8,005 nucleotides of DNA, from contig VFFY01000213.1 of the NCBI GenBank assembly GCA_009392675.1, forward strand, positions 1 to 8,005, in the 5' to 3' direction. The DNA comes from SAR202 cluster bacterium (GTDB lineage Bacteria > Chloroflexota > Dehalococcoidia > Lucifugimonadales > UBA826). This document shows positions 1 to 5,641 of this stretch, piece after piece. Each line of letters starts with the position of its first letter. Within the stretch, counting starts at the first letter, position 1. Made by a program: the position numbers and the translations under genes. The notes beneath the pieces are model-generated. The model saw nothing but the letters and a program-made list of their open reading frames with translations, was not told the DNA's origin and ran no database searches.

Positions 1-31
1 CACGACTTACCTGCACTCTTAAGCTGCCCGC

Positions 32-58
32 CGGTGCCCTAAGAATTTTAGGACACTG
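32..58. repeat. Imperfect inverted repeat before the dehydrogenase gene
   Basis: The arms around positions 34-42 and 48-56 pair as gtg, one C/A mismatch, cctaa with ttagg, then cac. A G-T and a C-G pair can extend the base, and the loop is about five bases. It is followed by a pyrimidine-rich stretch (gctttg, then ccccc and ttttt at 75-84) rather than an immediate T tract. It could be the terminator of a gene to the left of the window, but it is not a classical intrinsic terminator. Bases 1-130 show no convincing coding sequence. Confidence 0.3.
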
Positions 59-110
59 CTGGCTTTGTTAATTTCCCCCTTTTTACTTTCCTTATATTCA
101 CTTAGGTATT

Positions 111-116
111 TATAAT
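111..116 (+). promoter_or_regulatory. Probable -10 box for the dehydrogenase gene
   Basis: There is a perfect TATAAT hexamer 35 bases upstream of the chosen start codon. No good TTGACA-like -35 lies at 16-18 bases: the sequence there is pyrimidine-rich (ttcctt). Transcription would begin near 123, leaving a leader of about 29 bases containing the ribosome binding site at 140-147. The call rests on the -10 match and position only. Confidence 0.4.
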
Positions 117-151
117 GCCCTCATTTACTATCATTGATTAGGGGTGATTAC

Positions 152-1168
152 ATGAGAGCAGCTGTATACAAAGGCAAACAGAAACTTGTCGTCGAAGACT
201 TACCTGTTCCTGAGCCTGGGCCGGGGGAAATTTTAGTGAAAGTTAGCCATAGTGCTATTTGTGGAACTGATGTCCATGCTTTTCTTTATGATATTGCTCC
301 ACCTGGCGCTGTTATGGGGCATGAATTCAGCGGCACTGTAGCCGCTGTGGGCCCGGGAGTTACCATGTGGAAGGAAGGTGACAGAGTCATTGGGGGAGGA
401 GGGACACCTCCGCCAGGATCGGAAGCGCCGTTGAGAAGGCAAGAACAATACAACTATCGATTAGAGGGATTTTCCGACACCCGGAAAAGAGGATACGCAG
501 AATTCACTTTGTTAAATGATTGGGCTCCTTTGGCGATTCCTGACAATGTGAGTGATTTGAAGGCAGCATTAACGGAACCTTGCTCTGTTGCAGTCAGGGC
601 AGTCAGATTGTCAAATATGAAATTGGGTGATGTGGTAACTGTCTTGGGTGCGGGTCCCATTGGATTACTAACTATGCAAGCTGCGAGAGCTGCTGGAGCC
701 CGAAAAATAATAGTGTCAGAACCCTCAGCCACCCGTCGAGATACTGCTTTACAACTGGGTGCTGATGCTGTTGTTGACCCATCTTGTGAGGATGTAATCT
801 CCTCAATAGTTAACTTGACAGAGGGAGATGGCCCCCACGTCGTATTTGAATGTGCGGCCGCCCCTTCTACCTTGGATGCGGCTCTTAATATGGTTCGGAA
901 AAAAGGGAGTGTTATGCTCGTTGCTTTAGCTTGGGAAAGTGTGCCAATGCTTCCAGTTGATTGGGCAGGAAAAGAAATTCAATTAAACACTACTTTTGGC
1001 GCTGAACCTTATGACTGGAGGGTAGCGCTTGATTTGATATCCAATGGTAAAGTTGACCTGGAACCAATGTTGCTAGACACTGATTTTTTGACTCTGGACG
1101 GTATACAAGGGGCTTTTGAAGCGCTAATAAAACCATCTACGCAGGTGCAAATGGTTGTAAGATTTTAA
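152..1168 (+). CDS. Zinc-type medium-chain alcohol/polyol dehydrogenase (MDR family), NAD-dependent
   Basis: A 338-residue protein of the medium-chain dehydrogenase/reductase superfamily, expected to oxidise an alcohol or polyol in the cytoplasm with NAD+; the substrate is unknown. The start is the ATG at 152 because AGGGGTGA (140-147) sits four bases before it; an in-frame TTG at 134 lies upstream of that site. The N-terminal GroES-like domain carries the catalytic-zinc ligands Cys37 (ICGTD) and His57-Glu58 (GHE). The third ligand is probably Glu142 in TEPCSVAVRAV, as in sorbitol/threonine dehydrogenases. The Rossmann fold begins with GAGPIG at 166-171, and Glu190 at the end of the second strand favours NAD over NADP. 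The usual four-cysteine structural-zinc lobe is missing: residues 81-112 are Gly/Pro- and Arg-rich with no cysteine. It ends seven bases from the convergent ruvX. The family call is firm and the substrate is open. Confidence 0.93.
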   Translation: MRAAVYKGKQKLVVEDLPVPEPGPGEILVKVSHSAICGTDVHAFLYDIAPPGAVMGHEFSGTVAAVGPGVTMWKEGDRVIGGGGTPPPGSEAPLRRQEQYNYRLEGFSDTRKRGYAEFTLLNDWAPLAIPDNVSDLKAALTEPCSVAVRAVRLSNMKLGDVVTVLGAGPIGLLTMQAARAAGARKIIVSEPSATRRDTALQLGADAVVDPSCEDVISSIVNLTEGDGPHVVFECAAAPSTLDAALNMVRKKGSVMLVALAWESVPMLPVDWAGKEIQLNTTFGAEPYDWRVALDLISNGKVDLEPMLLDTDFLTLDGIQGAFEALIKPSTQVQMVVRF

Positions 1169-1175
1169 GTTATTC

Positions 1176-1592
1176 TTAGAGGGAACTAATATATTCGTCC
1201 AGTAATACTGCTGCTGCGGCCGAATCGATGATTCCTTTGTTACCTGCCTTGCTGGTGTTTTTATAACCAGACTCTTTAAGCCGTATTTTTGCTTCGATAG
1301 TTGTCATTCTTTCATCTGCGGTTCGTATGGGTATCTCAGTAGATATTTTTAACTCATTAATAAATGCCTCCGTTATTCGCGCCTGAGTACCTAATTTTCC
1401 AGAAGGTAAATACGGCATACCGACCAAGATTAAGACAATGTCTCTATCTGAACATATTTCTTTAATTTCTGGTATTGAATTTTTCCGAGTCAGACTATTT
1501 AGTGGGGTAGAAATCGTCTGTGTAGGGTCACTGGCAGCTACTCCTATACGAACATTACCTACATCTAGAGCCAATATACTTCCGGGGTTCAG
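1176..1592 (-). CDS. ruvX: RuvX/YqgF-type putative Holliday junction resolvase (pre-16S rRNA nuclease family)
   Basis: A 138-residue RNase H-fold nuclease of the YqgF family, linked in other bacteria to Holliday junction resolution and to 16S rRNA 5' end processing. Hallmarks are LALDVGNVRIGVAASDP near the N terminus (Asp10), VGMPYLPSG in the middle, TADERMTTIEA (Asp93-Glu94) and GIIDSAAAAVLLDEY (Asp123). These match the family's acidic active site, and the length is typical. No ATG starts this frame. A TTG at 1574 would cut the conserved ILALDVG strand. The CTG at 1592 lies eight bases after GGAGGAG (1607-1601), which is inside the end of alaS, and gives a natural N terminus of six residues before LALDVG. 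I therefore chose CTG. The gene sits in the same frame as alaS, separated by the TAA and one codon, so translation is probably coupled. Confidence 0.93.
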   Translation of the reverse strand: MNPGSILALDVGNVRIGVAASDPTQTISTPLNSLTRKNSIPEIKEICSDRDIVLILVGMPYLPSGKLGTQARITEAFINELKISTEIPIRTADERMTTIEAKIRLKESGYKNTSKAGNKGIIDSAAAAVLLDEYISSL

Positions 1593-1595
1593 AGG

Positions 1596-4262
1596 TTACT
1601 CTCCTCCAGACAGGTCTGAAATCATACTGGGAACAATGGACAAAGCTTCCCTTAATTTATTGGAATCTTTTCCGCCAGCTTGGGCCGATTCCGGTCTTCC
1701 ACCACCACCCCCGCCGATTATTTTGGCCACTTCCTGCACTATGTTTACGGCGTTCATTCCCTTTTCGACCAAGTCTGGAGTTACCATGCAAACTACCATT
1801 GGGTTTTCGTTTACGATAGAACCTATAGCAACAACACCTGTCCCTAATTTGTCTCGGAGCCAATCTCCCGTTGATCGTAATAGTTCTGCAGATGGATCTT
1901 CTGTAACCGATGTTAAGACCTTGATTTCGTTGACTATTTGTACCTCATCTAACAAAGATGAGGCAGCTAGGGCCGACATTTGTCTTTCCAATTTTTGAAT
2001 TTGATTATTAGCCGAAGATATCTGGTCTGAGATAGCCATTATCCTGTCTTCAATAGCCGACGGAGTGGTTTGCAGTATTTCCGCGATTCTGGAATCTCGT
2101 TGCATGTTTTGCCATACAAGCCTCTCCGCTTCCCTGCCACTAATAGCTTCTATTCTTCTCATTCCTGCGCCAATACTGGATTCACCCAAAATATATACAG
2201 CTCCGACTTCACCAGTTTGGTTCACGTGGGTTCCTCCACATACCTCAAAACTAAAAGTATCCCCGTTAGCGATTTCTACCAACCGTACTGTATCTCCATA
2301 TTTATCCCCAAAAAAAGCTAAGGCACCCTTTTCAATTGCTCCGCTGTAGGTATCTTCACTCCTATTAATCTCTGCGTTATGCCTTATTTTTTCGTTGACC
2401 AGGAATTGTACCTGCCACATCTCCTCGGGAGTAACAGCCTTTATGTGGCTGAAATCGAATCGGAGCCTGGACCCGGTCACAAGAGACCCCGCCTGCCTTA
2501 CATGAAGTCCAAGCACATGCCTCAGGGCAGCGTGCAGCATATGGGTAGCAGTATGGTTTCTGGCAGTGTCGTCTCTTCTTATTGGGTCAACGTGGCTTTG
2601 CACTGTGTCCCCGATTGAAATGGTTCCCTTTGACAAAATTCCGTAGTGCACAATGAGACCTGGGATTGCCTCTTTTGTGTCGTGCACCGCAATTTCACAT
2701 TCAGAGTTACCAATGGTGCCACCATCCCCTACCTGTCCGCCTCCCTCGGCATAAAAAGGAGTTTCCTGTAAAACCAACTGTAATTCTTGACCTTGCGAAA
2801 CTTCGGTAACAGACAGGCCCATCGAAATTAATCCAACTACAACGCTTTTTCCGTCCAGTGTTTCATATCCGGTGAAATTAGTATTGCCGACCCCTAACTC
2901 TTCGTACAAACGGACTCGCGCGTGGTCACCATCGAATTGTGCGTGAGATCGGGCCCGATCTTTCTGGGCTTCCATCTCTTTTTCGAAACCAGCCATATCC
3001 ACCGTAATATTTCTCTCGGTTGCTATTTCCTCAGTCATTTCCACTGGGAATCCGTAAGTATCCCAGAGCCTAAAAACTAGGTTCCCTTCCAAAGTAGAAG
3101 AATTCTCCATCGCTTCCTCTAGCATGGTAAATCCATTCTCGAAAGCCTGTTGGAATCGTTCCTCCTCTAATGTCAGGACGCTTAGAATAAATTCCTTATG
3201 GGTGTGTAATTCAGGGTATGTTGTCCCCATTTTTTCTATAACGGATTCAGCAATGGGTGACATAAACGATTCCTGCAATCCAAGTTTTCGGGCAAGCCTG
3301 ATGGCTCTTCGAATAACTCGCCTTAGTACATAACCTCTGCCTTCGTTACCTGGGACTACTCCATCAGCCGTCAAAAATGTGGAACTTCTCGTATGTTCTG
3401 CAATTGCTCTAATCGCATAATCAGTTTCCAAATCTTTCCCGTATTTTTGTCCGCTGATTGAACAAACTTGAGTTATAAGAGAAGAGAATAGGTCTGTCTC
3501 GTACATTGTTTCTGAATCTTGCATCACAATAGTGGCTCTTTCCAATCCCATTCCAGTGTCAATACTTGGGGCAGGTAGATTTTCTCTTGTCCCATCGGGG
3601 TGATGATAATACTGCATGAATACCAAGTTCCATAATTCCACGAACCGAGTGCATTTCTCACTAGTTGACATTAGGTTTTCACAGTTAGGGGCACAGTCAT
3701 TTCGGAGGCAGCCTCTATCTGATCCAAAGTCATAATGCAATTCACTACATGGCCCGCAAGGCCCTTCACTTCCATGTATCGGAGGGCCCCACCAATTATC
3801 GTCGTCACCGAATCGGTATATACGCTCCTTGGGGACTCCGATGTTTTCCCACATTTCCTGAGCTTCATCATCTGTGTGATGGATAGTAATGAAAAATTTT
3901 TCCTCGGGAAGATTTAATTTATCAGTCAGAAATTCCAAGGCATATTCAATGGCTTCTTTTTTAAAATAGTCACCGATACTAAAGTTACCTAACATTTCGA
4001 ATAATGTGTTGTGAGTAGCATCCCCGACTATATCTATATCTGGGGTCCTGAAACATTTCTGAGAAGAGGTCAATCTTTGTCTTGGGGGGGTCTGTTGGCC
4101 AGAAAAATATGGTTTGAATTGATTCATTCCGGCAATTGTCAGTAAGAGGGTAGGGTCACCGACTGGTATTAAAGATGAGCTTGGCACTCTGAGATGTCCT
4201 TTACTCTCAAAGTATTTTAAAAAGGCTTCCCTTATTTCATCACTAGTCATTTTATTGATCAT
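1596..4262 (-). CDS. alaS: Alanyl-tRNA synthetase
   Basis: An 888-residue cytoplasmic class II aminoacyl-tRNA synthetase (about 876 in E. coli) that charges tRNA-Ala. In order it shows the catalytic core (PTLLLTIAGMNQFKPYFSG near 37-55, motif 2 FEMLGNFSIGDYF near 88-100, motif 3 DTGMGLERAT near 235-244). The editing domain follows with zinc-site residues His570/His574 (HTATH) and Cys675/His679 (CGGTH). A coiled region near 740-780 and a C-Ala/DHHA1 domain with a run of six glycines near 850 (GGGGGGRP) complete it. An insertion near 180-205 holds four cysteines (185, 190, 194, 204) that could bind metal, a variable insertion also seen in other bacterial AlaS proteins. Two close starts are possible, ATG 4262 and ATG 4250 (MTSDEI); neither has a strong ribosome binding site, and a weak GAG precedes the first. 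ruvX follows immediately, presumably on the same mRNA. Confidence 0.98.
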   Translation of the reverse strand: MINKMTSDEIREAFLKYFESKGHLRVPSSSLIPVGDPTLLLTIAGMNQFKPYFSGQQTPPRQRLTSSQKCFRTPDIDIVGDATHNTLFEMLGNFSIGDYFKKEAIEYALEFLTDKLNLPEEKFFITIHHTDDEAQEMWENIGVPKERIYRFGDDDNWWGPPIHGSEGPCGPCSELHYDFGSDRGCLRNDCAPNCENLMSTSEKCTRFVELWNLVFMQYYHHPDGTRENLPAPSIDTGMGLERATIVMQDSETMYETDLFSSLITQVCSISGQKYGKDLETDYAIRAIAEHTRSSTFLTADGVVPGNEGRGYVLRRVIRRAIRLARKLGLQESFMSPIAESVIEKMGTTYPELHTHKEFILSVLTLEEERFQQAFENGFTMLEEAMENSSTLEGNLVFRLWDTYGFPVEMTEEIATERNITVDMAGFEKEMEAQKDRARSHAQFDGDHARVRLYEELGVGNTNFTGYETLDGKSVVVGLISMGLSVTEVSQGQELQLVLQETPFYAEGGGQVGDGGTIGNSECEIAVHDTKEAIPGLIVHYGILSKGTISIGDTVQSHVDPIRRDDTARNHTATHMLHAALRHVLGLHVRQAGSLVTGSRLRFDFSHIKAVTPEEMWQVQFLVNEKIRHNAEINRSEDTYSGAIEKGALAFFGDKYGDTVRLVEIANGDTFSFEVCGGTHVNQTGEVGAVYILGESSIGAGMRRIEAISGREAERLVWQNMQRDSRIAEILQTTPSAIEDRIMAISDQISSANNQIQKLERQMSALAASSLLDEVQIVNEIKVLTSVTEDPSAELLRSTGDWLRDKLGTGVVAIGSIVNENPMVVCMVTPDLVEKGMNAVNIVQEVAKIIGGGGGGRPESAQAGGKDSNKLREALSIVPSMISDLSGGE

Positions 4263-4334
4263 CTAACTACTCGTTTGCATAATGTGAACTAATACTCTTT
4301 GGCGAAGTCATCAGGATCTGGCTCAACCAACAAA

Positions 4335-4340
4335 ATTATA
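4335..4340 (-). promoter_or_regulatory. Possible -10 box of the alaS-ruvX unit
   Basis: The minus strand reads TATAAT here, in the 110-base gap between the formylglycine-generating enzyme stop and the alaS start. The -35 position, 17 bases upstream, reads TCGCGA and is poor. A start near 4328 would give a leader of about 66 bases. I saw no T-box specifier structure (no TGGNACCGCG core) in that leader. Confidence 0.35.
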
Positions 4341-4372
4341 TCGCAAGGTTTTTAATGTCGCGATCGACGATG

Positions 4373-5350
4373 TTAGGATTTGATGTCTGAAACACATCTA
4401 AATCCCAGATTTCCAGTGGAACTATCCGGTGTATTTGCACTTCTAGCGGCTACCCGATAGCGATTACAATAGGATTCGTGACATAAGTACGACCCCCCTT
4501 TTATGGTTTTTGATGTGCCAAAACCTGGGCCCTTAGGGTCGTGTTTGGCATCTATGTCGTTGAGGGAATTGCTGAACCAATCTTGCTGCCACTCCCATAC
4601 GTTCCCGACCACGTTATACAAACCGTAGCCGTTTGGAGGGTAACGTTTAGCTGGAGCAGTACCTGTAAAGCCGTCATCTTTCAAGTTTATGGTTGGAAAT
4701 TCTCCTTGCCATATATTACACATGTGTTGGCCTCCTGGATGGAGTTCGTTTCCCCAGGGGTACAACTGTTGTTCTTGGCCACCGCGTGCTGCAAATTCCC
4801 ATTCAGCTTCAGTTGGCAGACGTTTTCCGTAGTGAGATGCAAACTCAGTTGCATCGTTCCATGAGATATGGACTACAGGGTGGTGCATTCTAGTTTTTAT
4901 ATTGGAACCTGAACCTTCTGGGTGCTTCCAAGACGCCCCATCAACTTTTCTCCACCACGGGGTCCCTGGGGGTGATTGATTGGCTGAACGTGCATTTTCA
5001 GGCGCAACAAAATTGTAAAACACAAATGACCAGTCAAATTTTTCCGCGTCGGTTTTATATTTTGTTTCTTTTACGAAATCAGCAAAATTTCTATTTGTCA
5101 CCGCTGTAATATCAATTAGGAAAGAATTCAAACTCACTTTTTTTATTGATCCCTCCCCATCACTTGGAAAACCAAATTCGTAATCAGAGCCCATTTGAAA
5201 TGTGCCACCTGCAATGATGACCATGTTTTCTGGCTTAATGTTTTTCGTCTGAGGTTTGTTGGGTTTTTCGATCTTGGAGGTATAAAAGGGCGGTTTGGGT
5301 TCCCTTGATGCCGTGCAACAAGGGCTCATTTCAGAATACATATTAGACAT
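4373..5350 (-). CDS. Formylglycine-generating enzyme (SUMF1/FGE type sulfatase activator)
   Basis: A 325-residue protein that very likely converts a cysteine in type I sulfatases to the catalytic C-alpha-formylglycine, using oxygen and a copper centre. The FGE-sulfatase domain starts near residue 43 (MVIIAGGTFQMGSD) and contains HPVVHISWNDA, LPTEAEWEFAARGG, YPWGNEL and GNVWEWQQDW. It ends with the diagnostic block GGSYLCHESYCNRYR, ARSANTPDSSTGNLGFRC. The two catalytic copper-binding cysteines are present as Cys290 and Cys295, spaced as in human SUMF1, which separates it from non-catalytic or unrelated family members such as EgtB-like proteins. The N terminus has a Cys-Cys pair (11-12, CCTASRE), as in many bacterial FGEs, and no signal peptide, so it acts in the cytoplasm. 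ATG 5350 has only a weak AAGAAG upstream; ATG 5341 is an alternative. No sulfatase gene is in the window, so its substrates are encoded elsewhere. Confidence 0.95.
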   Translation of the reverse strand: MSNMYSEMSPCCTASREPKPPFYTSKIEKPNKPQTKNIKPENMVIIAGGTFQMGSDYEFGFPSDGEGSIKKVSLNSFLIDITAVTNRNFADFVKETKYKTDAEKFDWSFVFYNFVAPENARSANQSPPGTPWWRKVDGASWKHPEGSGSNIKTRMHHPVVHISWNDATEFASHYGKRLPTEAEWEFAARGGQEQQLYPWGNELHPGGQHMCNIWQGEFPTINLKDDGFTGTAPAKRYPPNGYGLYNVVGNVWEWQQDWFSNSLNDIDAKHDPKGPGFGTSKTIKGGSYLCHESYCNRYRVAARSANTPDSSTGNLGFRCVSDIKS

Positions 5351-5382
5351 ATTTGTGCTTCTTAGTTTGGGTTAGAGATTTG

Positions 5383-5411
5383 TTGACACCATTTGTGAAA
5401 GAGTATACTAT
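5383..5411 (+). promoter_or_regulatory. Sigma-70-like promoter of the aroG leader transcript
   Basis: A perfect TTGACA (5383-5388) is followed after 17 bases by TACTAT (5406-5411). An overlapping better -10, TATACT at 5404-5409, has a 15-base spacer. Transcription would start around 5416-5419, just before the leader ATG at 5422. It is the only strong plus-strand promoter seen between the divergent genes and sits about 225 bases before the aroG start. Confidence 0.6.
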
Positions 5412-5430
5412 CCGCCATGCTATGGAAAAT
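5402..5430 (-). promoter_or_regulatory. Possible promoter of the formylglycine-generating enzyme gene, overlapping the aroG promoter
   Basis: The palindrome AGTATACT (5402-5409) gives TATACT on the minus strand at 5402-5407. At 16 bases upstream on that strand the sequence reads TTTTCC, a weak -35. Transcription would start near 5395, about 45 bases before the ATG at 5350. This would share its -10 element with the plus-strand promoter. Confidence 0.35.
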
Positions 5431-5514
5431 AAATTCTATGAAAATACACACATGTTTTACTATTATTTTAGTAGCTTAAGTCAGCTGCCGTTAAAGGACT
5501 TGTGTAAACTCTAG
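5422..5514 (+). CDS. Putative Phe/Tyr-rich leader peptide of aroG (attenuator peptide)
   Basis: A 30-codon open frame, ATG 5422 to TAG 5514, between a promoter and an intrinsic terminator that precede the DAHP synthase gene. It encodes Phe-Tyr at codons 5-6 and Phe-Tyr-Tyr-Tyr-Phe at codons 12-16 (ttt tac tat tat ttt, 5455-5469), so 7 of 30 residues are aromatic. These are end products of the pathway the downstream gene starts. By analogy with pheL/trpL peptides it would be a sensor of charged tRNA-Phe and tRNA-Tyr rather than a functional protein. Translation initiation is uncertain: the ATG would lie only a few bases from the transcript start (near-leaderless). The internal ATG at 5452, directly before the Phe-Tyr run, is an alternative, and neither has a clear ribosome binding site. 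The product is inferred from architecture only. Confidence 0.55.
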   Translation: MENKFYENTHMFYYYFSSLSQLPLKDLCKL

Positions 5515-5548
5515 GTATATATCCAAAGCCAGACAGAAGCCCACAATC
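5477..5548 (+). promoter_or_regulatory. Alternative RNA pairing segments of the aroG attenuator (1:2 and 2:3)
   Basis: AAGTC (5478-5482) can pair with GACTT (5497-5501) to form a short 1:2 hairpin. The second segment, GACTTGTG (5497-5504), can instead pair, with one bulged C, with CACAATC (5542-5548). That stretch is the left arm of the terminator stem. A ribosome paused on the Phe/Tyr codons at 5455-5469 would cover 5478-5482, free segment 2 and allow the 2:3 pairing that breaks the terminator. A ribosome reaching the stop at 5512 would mask segment 2 and let the terminator form. The 2:3 helix is short, so this is a model. Confidence 0.4.
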
Positions 5549-5573
5549 GGTAGCGATTGGGGCTTTTTTTTTT
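5537..5573 (+). terminator. Intrinsic terminator in the aroG leader
   Basis: AAGCCC (5537-5542) and CAATCG (5544-5549) pair with CGATTG (5554-5559) and GGGCTT (5560-5565), giving 12 base pairs with one bulged A at 5543 and a GTAG loop. A run of ten T residues (5564-5573) follows. This is the strongest terminator-like structure in the window. It lies 68 bases upstream of the aroG ATG, after its own promoter, so it can only make sense as an attenuator or as the end of a short RNA of about 155 bases. Confidence 0.85.
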
Positions 5574-5641
5574 GGTTTATGATTTATCGATAAAGCCAAA
5601 AGATAGTGGAAAAATATTCAATTCAAAAATTGAGGATAAAA

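Noticed and set aside
134..151. TTG at 134 as start of the dehydrogenase
   Set aside because: The ribosome binding site AGGGGTGA at 140-147 lies inside this extension and points to the ATG at 152, and the protein family begins at MRAAVY.
1438..1998. Plus-strand open frame of 186 codons
   Set aside because: It lies opposite ruvX and alaS, whose protein families are certain, and its translation resembles no known protein.
4350..4372. Hairpin GTCG-ATCG-CGAC after the formylglycine-generating enzyme as a terminator
   Set aside because: The stem is only four base pairs and no proper T tract follows on the minus strand.
5412..5573. A T-box riboswitch or stand-alone small RNA upstream of aroG
   Set aside because: No T-box antiterminator core (TGGNACCGCG-like) is visible. 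The Phe/Tyr codon run favours a leader peptide attenuator, although an independent small RNA cannot be fully excluded.
5606..5641. GTG at 5606 as start of aroG
   Set aside because: There is no ribosome binding site before it, whereas ATG 5642 has GAGGA at good spacing and gives the family's usual length.
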